Source: Niveispirillum sp. SYP-B3756
GTDB lineage: Bacteria; Pseudomonadota; Alphaproteobacteria; Azospirillales; Azospirillaceae
DNA length: 64,000 nucleotides
Assembly: GCF_009495745.1 (NCBI RefSeq)
Contig: NZ_WIDQ01000002.1
Coordinates: 496,001-560,000 of the forward strand
Direction of reading: 5' to 3'
A model generated the notes under the pieces. The model ran no database searches. It saw only the letters and a program-made list of their open reading frames with translations, and had not been told where the DNA came from. Positions 46,935 through 55,149 of this stretch are shown here, piece after piece (position 1 is the stretch's first letter; every line of letters starts with the position of its first letter). A program made the translations under genes and the position numbers.

Positions 46935-48113
46935 TCAGAGGCGGGGCGGCGGGGCGGCCGGATCATCTGTCAGATAATGATCGACCCAGCGGTGGAAATA
47001 CTGGTTGCCGCGTTCATTGCGGCCAAAGGTGACATGGTCTAGCGCGCCGGATTGCAGCCCTTTCTGGATGGACAGGCCCAGCACATAATCTTCCTGGTTG
47101 GTCACATCGCCGAAGAAGCTGGCCATCATGGCCATCTTCTCCCGCTCCGCCTCATCGGCCGGGGGGCGGGGGGTGGCGTAGGTCAGGATCGTACGGTTCT
47201 GTCCCGGCGTCGGCCCCGGCAGCAGCAGGGCGATCTGGGCGATTTCCGGCGCCACGAAGATCGACAGATTGGGGAACAGGGTGCGGACGAAATCATAGCC
47301 GTCATTCTGGTGCCGATGCCAGTCGGCGCGCGGCACATCGCGCAGCTTGCCGATGCTGCGCTGGGGGAAGCCGATGCGCAGATGCGGGCCGAACCCTTCG
47401 AAATGCATGATGTTGGAGAAGGTGCGCGGATGCACCGTCTCCGGATGGGCCGCCGCGAAATGATAGCCCTCCAGATAGCCGTCATAGGCAATCTTCCAGT
47501 TGGCGCCCTGGATATCCCGGTTGCCGCAGAAATGCCAATGGCTGAAATCCAGGCTTTCCAGATCATCCAACATGCCGCCGAGATAGGATTTCACATCCAT
47601 CGCCAGCCCCGGCGTCAGGATGACGAAGATCATGCCGGCCAGTTCCTGACAGGGGAGCTGTTTCAGCCGGTGGCAATCCTTCTCCACCTCCCCGAACTTG
47701 GCTTTCTCTGCCACGGCAAACAGCCGCCCGTCATTCTGGAAGGTCCAGGCATGATAGGGACAGACGAAACGGCTGGCCGTTCCCTGGCCGGCTTTGACCA
47801 GCGGTGCACCCCGATGGGTGCAGACATTCAGCATGGCATGGACCTGCCCGGCGCGGTCGCGGGTGATCAGGACGGGGATGTCCATCACCTCCATCGCCTT
47901 GTAATCACCGGGGTTCGGCAGCTCGATCGACAGGGCCAGCATCAGCGGCAGCCGTTTGAAGATGCGCGCCATTTCAAGCTCAAAGCGGGCAGGGTCCAGA
48001 TAGTCGCGGGCCGGAACCTTCAGGATGTCTGCGGCCTGATCGGTGGTTTGTGTCTCCACATAGGTGAGCATCGCTTCCACCGAGCGGTTGATCTGCTCCG
48101 CAAGCGCCGTCAT
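46935..48113 (-). CDS. Rieske aromatic ring-hydroxylating oxygenase, alpha subunit (1)
   Basis: 392 aa. The Rieske [2Fe-2S] motif is CTHRG near residue 98 and CPYHAW near 118 (C-x-H...C-x2-H). The catalytic domain has YDGYLEGYHFAAAHPE near 210, with the Asp/Glu and the His pair of the mononuclear iron site. Length and spacing fit the alpha subunit. No small beta subunit is adjacent, so it may act as an alpha-only oxygenase. It needs electron-transfer partners; the ferredoxin gene at 61649 is a candidate. It heads an operon with ABM and SDR genes. Operator a lies 78 bp upstream. Confidence 0.9.
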   Translation of the reverse strand: MTALAEQINRSVEAMLTYVETQTTDQAADILKVPARDYLDPARFELEMARIFKRLPLMLALSIELPNPGDYKAMEVMDIPVLITRDRAGQVHAMLNVCTHRGAPLVKAGQGTASRFVCPYHAWTFQNDGRLFAVAEKAKFGEVEKDCHRLKQLPCQELAGMIFVILTPGLAMDVKSYLGGMLDDLESLDFSHWHFCGNRDIQGANWKIAYDGYLEGYHFAAAHPETVHPRTFSNIMHFEGFGPHLRIGFPQRSIGKLRDVPRADWHRHQNDGYDFVRTLFPNLSIFVAPEIAQIALLLPGPTPGQNRTILTYATPRPPADEAEREKMAMMASFFGDVTNQEDYVLGLSIQKGLQSGALDHVTFGRNERGNQYFHRWVDHYLTDDPAAPPPRL

Positions 48114-48190
48114 CTCAACTCCCCCTATTGTGCAAAGCAGGTTGGTAATGCGCGGACCCGACCGCCCGAATAATCACCTGCAATGATTTA

Positions 48191-48204
48191 TGATTCATTC
48201 ATCA
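48191..48204. promoter_or_regulatory. Shared 14-bp operator, copy a
   Basis: TGATTCATTCATCA, upstream of the Rieske oxygenase gene ending at 46935. It matches the consensus TGAYTRATGARTCA as an imperfect dyad. Confidence 0.6.
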
Positions 48205-48323
48205 TCGTTATCATCCGCGCCGACCTTGTCAAGGCGGGTTTGATGGCATTTCAGCGATTTTGCAGAAAAGCGAAAGGGCGGCCGGATGGCGCTTGACAGC
48301 CCCGGCCGGTTGGGTCGAAATAA

Positions 48324-48337
48324 TGACTAATGAATCA
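48324..48337. promoter_or_regulatory. Shared 14-bp operator, copy b
   Basis: TGACTAATGAATCA, 103 bases before the first of three tandem SDR genes. It is followed by TAAAT as in copies d and e. Confidence 0.7.
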
Positions 48338-48440
48338 TAAATCTCATTAAGGTCGGTCAGACGGGTTTGCTGGGCGGGGGGATTTTTCCCGGTCCTGGCC
48401 ATGCCCGCCGACCGGCTGTTGCAAAAACGGGAGGATTGAA

Positions 48441-49202
48441 ATGGGTCGAATGCAGGGCAAGGTGGCCCTTGTCACCGGTGCCGCTTCCAACCCCGGCCTG
48501 GGCTATGCCACGGCGTTGCGTCTGGCGGCCGAAGGGGCGCGGCTGGTGGTGACAGACCGGGAGGAGGCGGGGGCCGAGCTATGTGCCGCTGCCATCCGGC
48601 AGGCGGGCGGTGAGGCCATCCATCTGCGCCATGATGTGGTGTCGGAGGAAGAGTGGGCCCAGGTCATCAACGAGACCGAAAAGGCCTTTGGTCGCCTGGA
48701 TGTGCTGGTCAACAATGCCGGTATCCACCTGACCAAGAGCCTGGATGACACCACGCCCAAGGAGTTCCAGCGGCAGTTGGATGTCAATCTGGTGGGTTCC
48801 TTCCTGGGGGTGAAGGCGGCCTTCCCGCTGCTGCGCCGGTCGGGGGCGGGGTCGATCATCAATCTCTCTTCCATCGCTGGCACGCTGGGCATCCAGGGCC
48901 TGTCCGCCTATGCGGCGGCCAAGGGCGGGGTGCGGTCCATGACCAAGACCATCGCCATCGAGGGGGCGCCCGACCAGATCCGCTGCAACTCCATCCATCC
49001 GGGCATGATCTGGACCAACATGATGATGCAGGCCTCTGTCAGCGCCGAAGCGGTGAAGGATGCGCTGCTGGCCGCCGTGCCGCTGCGGCGCATGGGGGAG
49101 CCGGATGATATCGCCAATGCGGTGCTGTTCCTGGCCTCCGATGAAAGCCGCTATGTCACCGGTATTGAACTCTATGTCGATGGCGGCATGTGGGCGCAGT
49201 GA
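48441..49202 (+). CDS. SDR family oxidoreductase (tandem 1)
   Basis: 253 aa, classical SDR. TGAASNPGLGYATA is the nucleotide site with an insertion in the usual TGxxxGxG. TDREE at strand 2 suggests NAD. NNAG near residue 93, LSSIAG near 141 (catalytic Ser) and YAAAKGG near 155 complete the active site. Ends in the SDR C-terminal motif YVDGGMWAQ. It is first of three SDR genes separated by only 12 and 14 bp; operator b lies upstream. Confidence 0.9.
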   Translation: MGRMQGKVALVTGAASNPGLGYATALRLAAEGARLVVTDREEAGAELCAAAIRQAGGEAIHLRHDVVSEEEWAQVINETEKAFGRLDVLVNNAGIHLTKSLDDTTPKEFQRQLDVNLVGSFLGVKAAFPLLRRSGAGSIINLSSIAGTLGIQGLSAYAAAKGGVRSMTKTIAIEGAPDQIRCNSIHPGMIWTNMMMQASVSAEAVKDALLAAVPLRRMGEPDDIANAVLFLASDESRYVTGIELYVDGGMWAQ

Positions 49203-49214
49203 GCGGGGGGCAGC

Positions 49215-50024
49215 ATGGTTGAGCGTGGATTGCAGGATGCCCGTACCCTGGTGACCGGTGCCCTGCGCGGGATCGGGCTGGCCACGGCGGTGCGGCTGGC
49301 GGCGGAAGGGGCACAGGTGCTGGTCACCGACCTGTCGCCGCCCGATGATCCCCTGGTGGGGCAGGTGCTGGACCGCCTGGGGCCGGCCGCCCGCTATCTG
49401 CCGCTGGATGTGACGGCGGAGGCGGATTGGGAACGGGCGCGCGGCTGGGTGGAAAGCCGCTGGGGCAGCCTGGATGTGTTGGTCAATAATGCCGGGACCG
49501 ATCTGGTGGGGCCGGTGGATCAGCTGGACCTTGCCGCCTGGCACCGGTTGATGCGCGTCAATGTCGACAGTGTGTTCCTGGGCGTGCGCAGCTTCACGGC
49601 CGCTCTGGCGGCTGGTGGGGCCGGGCGGCGCGGGGGCGCCAGCGTGATCAATGTCGCCTCCATCATGGGGCTGGTCGGCTTTGCCGAGACCTCCGCCTAT
49701 AATACCAGCAAGGGGGCGGTGCGCCTGTTCAGCAAGGCGGTGGCCATTGAATTCGCCCAGGCGGGCAAGCCTATCCGGGTCAATTCCATTCATCCCGGCT
49801 TTGTGGAAACGCCGCTGCTGCATGTCGGGATGCAGCGCTGGGTCGATCAGGGCAAGGCGGCCCGGGCACAGGATCTGCTGGACGGGATCGCCGCCATGAC
49901 GCCGGTGAAACGTCTGGCCCAGCCAGAGGAGATTGCCGCCGCTATCGCCTTTCTGGCCAGCACCGACGCCAGTTATCTGACCGGTGCGGAACTGGTGGTT
50001 GATGGCGGCTGGACAGCGCAATAG
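49215..50024 (+). CDS. SDR family oxidoreductase (tandem 2)
   Basis: 269 aa. TGALRGIGLATA, NNAG, VASIMGLVGF and YNTSKGA are the SDR motifs; VTDLSPP at strand 2 favours NAD. It ends in VVDGGWTAQ like its neighbours. The three tandem enzymes are clearly related but not near-identical, so they probably oxidise different hydroxyl positions or stereochemistries of one compound. GGGGGGCAGC precedes the ATG at 49215. Confidence 0.9.
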   Translation: MVERGLQDARTLVTGALRGIGLATAVRLAAEGAQVLVTDLSPPDDPLVGQVLDRLGPAARYLPLDVTAEADWERARGWVESRWGSLDVLVNNAGTDLVGPVDQLDLAAWHRLMRVNVDSVFLGVRSFTAALAAGGAGRRGGASVINVASIMGLVGFAETSAYNTSKGAVRLFSKAVAIEFAQAGKPIRVNSIHPGFVETPLLHVGMQRWVDQGKAARAQDLLDGIAAMTPVKRLAQPEEIAAAIAFLASTDASYLTGAELVVDGGWTAQ

Positions 50025-50038
50025 GGGGACAGCAGAGC

Positions 50039-50821
50039 ATGAGCGACGAACTGAAAGGGGCTGTTGCCCTGGTGACCGGGGCGGGCGGCGGTATCGGCCG
50101 GGCCATCTGCACCGCCCTGTCCGCCGCCGGCGCGCATGTCGTGGCGGCCGACCGGCACTGGCCCGCCGACGCCGCCCCGGTTGCCGGTGAACAGGCGGTG
50201 CTGGATGTCTGCGATCCGGATGCCTGGTCCCGGCTGATGCAGAATATCCGCCAACGGCATGGGCGGCTGGATGTGCTGGTCAATAATGCCGGCATTTCAC
50301 TGGTGGCCAGCATCGCGGAGACCAGCCTGGAGCAATGGCGTCGCTGTCAGGCGGTGAATGTGGAGGGCACGCTGCTGGGCATCCAGGCGGCCCTGCCATT
50401 GCTGCGCGATGCCGGGGCCGACCGTCCCGGCGGGGCCTCCATCATCAATATCTCCTCCGTCGGGGGCTTGCGCGGGGCGCCGTTCAACGCGGCCTATTGC
50501 ACCTCCAAGGCTGCCGTGCTGATGCTGAGCAAATCGGCCGCGCTGGAATTTTGTGCGCTGGGCTATCCGATCCGGGTGAACTCCGTCCATCCGGGGGCGG
50601 TGGGGACTGCCATGATGCAGGATATCATCCACCGTTATGTGGAACTGGGGGCGATGGCATCGCTGGAACAGGCCACACAGGCGGTCAATGCCATGCACCC
50701 GATCGGCCGCCAAGCCACACCGGCGGAAATCGCCGCCGGCGTGCTGTTCCTGGCCTCGCCGGCCTCCAGCTATATGGTCGGGTCGGAACTGGTGATTGAT
50801 GGCGGCTATACCAGCCGGTGA
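50039..50821 (+). CDS. SDR family oxidoreductase (tandem 3)
   Basis: 260 aa. TGAGGGIGRAIC, NNAG, ISSVGGLRG and YCTSKAA are the SDR motifs, and the chain ends in VIDGGYTSR. Asp in AADRHWP at strand 2 again favours NAD. It is the last gene of the tandem unit; a CGTCATTCCCGC hairpin follows the stop. Confidence 0.9.
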   Translation: MSDELKGAVALVTGAGGGIGRAICTALSAAGAHVVAADRHWPADAAPVAGEQAVLDVCDPDAWSRLMQNIRQRHGRLDVLVNNAGISLVASIAETSLEQWRRCQAVNVEGTLLGIQAALPLLRDAGADRPGGASIINISSVGGLRGAPFNAAYCTSKAAVLMLSKSAALEFCALGYPIRVNSVHPGAVGTAMMQDIIHRYVELGAMASLEQATQAVNAMHPIGRQATPAEIAAGVLFLASPASSYMVGSELVIDGGYTSR

Positions 50822-50872
50822 GTAACTGTCCAGGAAGTTGTGGTGCTTTTCGAAACCTTGTCTATCCACCAC

Positions 50873-50900
50873 CGTCATTCCCGCGAAGGCGGGAATGACG
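50873..50900. repeat. CGTCATTCCCGC hairpin repeat, copy 4 (short form)
   Basis: A single hairpin with GAAG loop region, 52 bases after the third tandem SDR stop. The flank TTAAGGAGCTGTAAAAG after it matches the flank of other copies. Confidence 0.85.
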
Positions 50901-50962
50901 GTTAAGGAGCTGTAAAAGAAAAGTAAATTTATGGACGGCCCATCAGCTAAAACTGAAGGAGC

Positions 50963-50991
50963 AGGGGCACCGGCGGATAACCCGTGCCCCT
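50963..50991. terminator. Hairpin between convergent SDR and reductase genes
   Basis: An 8-bp stem (50963-50970 with 50984-50991) followed by a short T run on the plus strand. It lies just before the stop of the convergent reductase gene at 50999. Confidence 0.5.
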
Positions 50992-50998
50992 TTGTCGT

Positions 50999-52021
50999 TC
51001 AATCCGGCCAATCCAGCGCCAGCACGGTTTTCCCGACCGTTTCCCCTGCCATCAGGCGGCAGAAACTATCCGGCGCGTGGGCGATGCCGCGGGTGACATT
51101 CTCCAGCGCCACCAGCTTTTCATCTGCTGCCCATTGGTGCAGATCGTGCCGGGCCTGGGGCAGGCTGTCTGTGTGAGAGAACAGCAGAAAACCCCGCATG
51201 GTCAATTGCTTGGCCACCACCTGCCACAGATTGTGCACGGGCGTGGGGCTGGCTTGGTTGTTATAATCGGAAATCATGCCACAGCAGATGATGCGTCCGA
51301 AATCCCGCATGTTCGGCAGCAGCGCATCCAGGGTGCGCCCGCCGACATTATCGAAATAGACATCGACCCCGGTGGGGCAGGTATCGGCAATGGCGGCCCG
51401 CAGATCATCCACCGCGCGGTAATTGATGGCGGCGTGGAAGCCCAGCCGGTCGGTCAGGATCGCCGCCTTTTCCGCCGAGCCGGCCAGCCCCACCACCCGG
51501 GCCCCGCGCAGCCGGGCGATTTGCCCTGCCACACTGCCCACCGCCCCGGCGGCAGCCGAGATGACGACTGTATCGCCCGCCTTGATCCGCCCGATATCAT
51601 GCAGCCCGACATAGGCGGTCAATCCGGACGGTCCCAGCGCGCCGACATAATGCGACAGCGGAATATCCGGGCTGACCGTCAGCCGTTCCAGCAGGATCGT
51701 CTCGGCCGACAGGATTGAATATTCTTCCCAATGGGTCAGGCCCCAGACGTAATCGCCGGGCGTGAACCCCGCCAGGTTGGATTGTTCCACCACACCCAGG
51801 GAGGGGCCGCGGATGACGCCGCCCAGGGGGATGGCCTGAAAGTAATTATCCTTGCCATCCAGCCAGCCGCGAATGGCCGGCTCCATGGAGAAGTAAAGGT
51901 TGCGCACCCGCATCTGGCCCGGCCCCGGTTCAGGAACCGGCGCCTCGATCAGGGCGAAATCATCCGGTTTGGGATGGCCCTTTGGATGGGCACGCAAGGT
52001 GATGCGTCGGTTGACATTCAT
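50999..52021 (-). CDS. Zinc-independent MDR reductase (CurA/PTGR-like)
   Basis: 340 aa. This is the NADP-dependent double-bond reductase branch of the medium-chain dehydrogenases: MRVRNLYFSMEPAIRGWL near residue 37, VVISAAAGAVGSVAGQIA near 150 (cofactor loop A-A-x-G-x-V-G) and DVYFDNVGG near 220. No catalytic zinc ligands are visible. Such enzymes reduce alpha,beta-unsaturated ketones. The ATG at 52021 fits the family N-terminus. It lies 65 bp after the TonB receptor stop, with a hairpin between them. Confidence 0.9.
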   Translation of the reverse strand: MNVNRRITLRAHPKGHPKPDDFALIEAPVPEPGPGQMRVRNLYFSMEPAIRGWLDGKDNYFQAIPLGGVIRGPSLGVVEQSNLAGFTPGDYVWGLTHWEEYSILSAETILLERLTVSPDIPLSHYVGALGPSGLTAYVGLHDIGRIKAGDTVVISAAAGAVGSVAGQIARLRGARVVGLAGSAEKAAILTDRLGFHAAINYRAVDDLRAAIADTCPTGVDVYFDNVGGRTLDALLPNMRDFGRIICCGMISDYNNQASPTPVHNLWQVVAKQLTMRGFLLFSHTDSLPQARHDLHQWAADEKLVALENVTRGIAHAPDSFCRLMAGETVGKTVLALDWPD

Positions 52022-52051
52022 GGAACAAGCTCCCCGCTTGCAAGAAAATGT

Positions 52052-52078
52052 CCCGGCCAGCCGAGTGGGCTGGCCGGG
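52052..52078 (-). terminator. Hairpin after the TonB receptor gene
   Basis: An 11-bp perfect GC-rich stem (52052-52062 with 52068-52078) 8 bases after the receptor stop at 52086. It is followed on the minus strand by CATTTTC. It may end or attenuate transcription before the reductase gene. Confidence 0.6.
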
Positions 52079-52085
52079 GCCGGCA

Positions 52086-54329
52086 TCAGAACTCGTACCC
52101 GAGCTGGATGCCGAAGGTCCGCGGCTCACGCCCGGAGGAGAAGGACCAGAGACCGGCGACGGTGAAGGCGGCGTTGGGGCCGCGATCATCGAACAGGTTG
52201 CGGCCATAGAGCGTGACCTTGGCCTTGTTGTCGCCGACGTCGAATTTCATCGTCGCCGAGGCGTCGAACAGGTTCTGCGCGTCTGAGCGCACGCGCGGAT
52301 CGTTGGAGAGAACCTTGACATTGCCCGACGCATCCACCTGCGTCGGCCCCAGCGAAATCTGCTGATCATAGGGGGCGACGTAACGATAGCTGCCGCTGAA
52401 GACCAGATCGCCGGCTTCCAGCGGCACCGTATATTCCGCCGTCAGGGAGCCGGTGACATCCGGCGAATAGATCATGTTCACGTCGGAATAGTCGAACTTC
52501 ACCAGCTTGCCGGCGGCATTGGGGGCTGTGGTGATGAAGCCGTCGAAATTGCTCTTTTGCAGGCCCAGCGAGGCCGTGACCTTCAAATCATGGGTGACGC
52601 GGGCGGTGACATCCAGTTCCAGCCCCTTGATCTTGGCCTTGCCGACATTGGTGACAATGGTTTCATTGCCGGTGCCGACGGTGGTGGGAATGGTGGTGTT
52701 CTGCTGCAGGTCGCTGTAATTGGACAGGTAGGCCGCCAGATTGACCTGCAGGCGGTTATTCAACAGCGCGCTTTTGAACCCCGCCTCGTAGCTGTCCACC
52801 GTTTCCGGGCCAAAGGGCGTGGTGGAGGAAAGCAGCGTCTGACCCCGGCTGGAGAAGCCGCCGGAACGATAGCCACGCGACCAGGACGTATAGAGCATGT
52901 TATTTTCGTCCGGGCGGTAATCCAGCACGATCTTGGGCGTGAATTTGCTGCCGCTATATTTTGAGTTGGGATACTGGGCGGTGCCGACGCGGTTGATCTG
53001 CTGCTTCTGATCCTTCGTCCAACGGCCACCGCCCGACAGGCGCCACTGGTCCGCGAACTTCCAGTTGAAGTCACCGAACAGGGCGTAGGATTTGGCACGG
53101 CCGGTATTATACTGGTCAGCCCCCGGATTGACGGCGCCGAACAGCCGGGTCGCCTGGAACAGGTTGAACTTGCTTTCATAATAGAAGCCACCGACCACAT
53201 AGTCGAAACTGTCGGTCAGTTTGCCGGCACCCCGCAGTTCCTGGCTGAACTGCCAGTAATCCTGAATGCGGTTGGTATAGTAGAGATCGGCCGACGAGGC
53301 GTCGAAATCCTGCGTCTGCGCCTCGTCGGAAGTGCGATAGCCGGTGACTGAGGTAAGGTCGATCCCGTCCGTATCCAGGTTCATCTCCAGCGTGGCTGCC
53401 GGGGATTTATAGTTGGAATGGGCCGGGCTGTTGAAGACCGTATAAAGGTCATCCCTGGTATTGCGGTTGCATTCGCGCGCCGGGGCGAAAGAACAGAATA
53501 CCTCCCCCGTCTTGGAGATATTGGAATTGACCGGATCGAAATCCTGCACCTGTTTTTCCAGGGTCAGCAGGGCTTCGAAATTATCCGTCGGGGTTAGCAG
53601 GAAGCTGGCGCCGAAATTCTCGTTATTATTGCCGCCAACCCGCTTGCCGGTGATGCCGTTACGGTAATAGCCGTCGCTTTCATTGTGGAAATAGAAGAAC
53701 TTGGCGGCCAGCTTGTCCGGGATCAGGTTGGCGTTCAGGATGGCGCGGGTGGCCCAGGTATTGAACTTGCCATAGCTGACTTCCAGCTTGCCGCCATTCT
53801 CCCCCGTCGGGCGCGACCGGCGGATATTGATCACACCGCCGATGGTGTTGCGCCCGAACAGGGTGCCCTGCGGGCCGCGCAGCACCTCGATACTGTCAAT
53901 ATCGAAGAAATCCAGGAAGGCGCCGGTGCTGGTGCCAATGAAGATGCCATCGACGACGATGGCCACGGTCGGGTCAAAGGATTTCTCCACATCCGCAAAG
54001 GACAGGCCGCGGATGGAGACATTGGCGGCGGCGGCACCGGAATTCTGCTGCGTGATCAGCACATTGGGGGCCGACCCCATCAGGTCGCCGATATTCAGCG
54101 TCGCCTTGCTTTCCAACTGGGCGGGCGTGATGGCCGTGATGGCCAGCGGCGTCTCCTGCAGGGTTTCAGACCGGCGACGGGCCGTGACGACAATCTCTTC
54201 CAGCGCGTCAACCTGGGTGCCGGATGCGTCCCCGGCGGCCTGCGCCAGGGCTGGCGGGGTGCTGGTGCCGGTCAGCACCAGGGCGGCAGCCGCCAGCAGG
54301 GTAGAACGCAAGGTGGGTGCGCAAGCCAT
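52086..54329 (-). CDS. TonB-dependent outer-membrane receptor (small-hydrophobe type)
   Basis: 747 aa. The ATG at 54329 follows AGGGAGG; the signal peptide ends near residue 30 (TPPALAQAAG). The plug has LEEIVVTARRRSETLQETPLAI (TonB box), NVSIRGLSF and SIEVLRGPQGTLFGRNTIGGVIN. The chain ends in IQLGYEF with the terminal Phe. This FecA/CirA-like subgroup with TARRRSE is abundant in sphingomonads near aromatic and steroid catabolic genes. Operator c lies 114 bp upstream. Confidence 0.93.
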   Translation of the reverse strand: MACAPTLRSTLLAAAALVLTGTSTPPALAQAAGDASGTQVDALEEIVVTARRRSETLQETPLAITAITPAQLESKATLNIGDLMGSAPNVLITQQNSGAAAANVSIRGLSFADVEKSFDPTVAIVVDGIFIGTSTGAFLDFFDIDSIEVLRGPQGTLFGRNTIGGVINIRRSRPTGENGGKLEVSYGKFNTWATRAILNANLIPDKLAAKFFYFHNESDGYYRNGITGKRVGGNNNENFGASFLLTPTDNFEALLTLEKQVQDFDPVNSNISKTGEVFCSFAPARECNRNTRDDLYTVFNSPAHSNYKSPAATLEMNLDTDGIDLTSVTGYRTSDEAQTQDFDASSADLYYTNRIQDYWQFSQELRGAGKLTDSFDYVVGGFYYESKFNLFQATRLFGAVNPGADQYNTGRAKSYALFGDFNWKFADQWRLSGGGRWTKDQKQQINRVGTAQYPNSKYSGSKFTPKIVLDYRPDENNMLYTSWSRGYRSGGFSSRGQTLLSSTTPFGPETVDSYEAGFKSALLNNRLQVNLAAYLSNYSDLQQNTTIPTTVGTGNETIVTNVGKAKIKGLELDVTARVTHDLKVTASLGLQKSNFDGFITTAPNAAGKLVKFDYSDVNMIYSPDVTGSLTAEYTVPLEAGDLVFSGSYRYVAPYDQQISLGPTQVDASGNVKVLSNDPRVRSDAQNLFDASATMKFDVGDNKAKVTLYGRNLFDDRGPNAAFTVAGLWSFSSGREPRTFGIQLGYEF

Positions 54330-54442
54330 GATCGATATCCTCCCTGTGGATGTCTTTTTTTGTGGGCTTGTTTGCAGCGACTCTTTGGGCGGGGCACCGG
54401 TTCCGGTGTGGCAGGCGCTTTGTGCATTCCCGCTTGAAATGA

Positions 54443-54456
54443 TGATTTGTGAGTCA
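54443..54456. promoter_or_regulatory. Shared 14-bp operator, copy c
   Basis: TGATTTGTGAGTCA, upstream of the TonB receptor gene. It keeps both TGA/TCA ends of the dyad. It is the most divergent copy in the middle. Confidence 0.5.
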
Positions 54457-54609
54457 TTAATCACTATATTCGTGCCCTGAACCGGCGTCAATCCACCTTC
54501 GCTTTTTCACCGCTGAATTCCCCGTCACCACAGGGCGGATTTAGGGTGGTGAATGGCGTGCCGGATGGCCGTCGGCGGGGCTTGACAGAAGGGTGAGGGT
54601 CCGCGTTAA

Positions 54610-54623
54610 TGACTAACGAATCA
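54610..54623. promoter_or_regulatory. Shared 14-bp operator, copy d
   Basis: TGACTAACGAATCA, 30-70 bases before the SnoaL-like gene depending on the start chosen. The surrounding TTAATGACTAA and TCATAAATC match copy b beyond the 14 bases. Confidence 0.65.
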
Positions 54624-54691
54624 TAAATCATAACGATGGTTTTGGGGGGAGCATGGTGCCCGCCCGTTGCCATCCCTTCATGGAGGAACAG

Positions 54692-55102
54692 GTGACCCAT
54701 ACAGACGCAGCCGCCCGCAATCTGGCCACCACAGAGGCGCTCTATGCCGCCACAGCCAGCGGTAACTGGCCGCTGGCCGAAACCATGCTGTGCGATGATC
54801 TGGTGATTACGGAAGCTGAAACCTTGCCCTTTGCCGGCACCTATACCGGCAAAGGGGCCTTGCGCGACCTGTATGCCAAGGTGCTGGGCACCTCGCTGGG
54901 CCAGGCCACCATCGCAGTGAAGAACAAGATGGCCGCCGGTAACAATGTTGTCTATCTGCTGGAACTGGTGCCGCCGGCCGGCAATCCGCTGGAACTGGTG
55001 GAGGTGTTTCATTTCGCCGATGACGGGCGGGTGTCTTTGATCAAGCCTTATTACTACAACAGTGCTGCCGTCACGGCCGCGGTCGCCGCGGCCCGTGGCT
55101 GA
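54692..55102 (+). CDS. SnoaL-like / NTF2-fold protein
   Basis: 136 aa. ATTEALYAATASGNWPLAETML at the N-terminus, FAGTYTGKGALRDLY near 50 and VEVFHFADDGRVSLIKPYYY near 103 follow the SnoaL-like pattern of small cone-shaped proteins that act as cyclases, isomerases or hydratases or only bind ligands. A GTG start at 54692 has GGAGGAACAG directly upstream. An ATG at 54653 with GGGGGG upstream would add 13 residues. Confidence 0.75.
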   Translation: MTHTDAAARNLATTEALYAATASGNWPLAETMLCDDLVITEAETLPFAGTYTGKGALRDLYAKVLGTSLGQATIAVKNKMAAGNNVVYLLELVPPAGNPLELVEVFHFADDGRVSLIKPYYYNSAAVTAAVAAARG

Positions 55103-55105
55103 ATG

Positions 55106-55138
55106 AAGCGGGGCGGCCCATCCGGTGCCGCCCCGCTT
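55106..55138. terminator. Bidirectional terminator
   Basis: A 12-bp perfect stem (55106-55117 with 55127-55138) begins and ends with AA/TT so that each direction meets a short U run. It lies between the convergent SnoaL-like and Rieske genes. Confidence 0.8.
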
Positions 55139-55149
55139 TATTGACCCGG

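Larger units (their letters stand above)
48114..48440. other. Divergent promoter region with two operators
   Basis: 327 bases without a gene between the divergent Rieske oxygenase and SDR genes. It is AT-rich at both ends and holds operators a (48191-48204) and b (48324-48337), one for each direction. Nothing else is recognisable. Confidence 0.7.
54330..54691. other. Divergent promoter region with two operators
   Basis: About 360 bases between the TonB receptor and the SnoaL-like gene. It holds operators c (54443-54456) and d (54610-54623), each near one start. The rest has no recognisable feature. Confidence 0.7.
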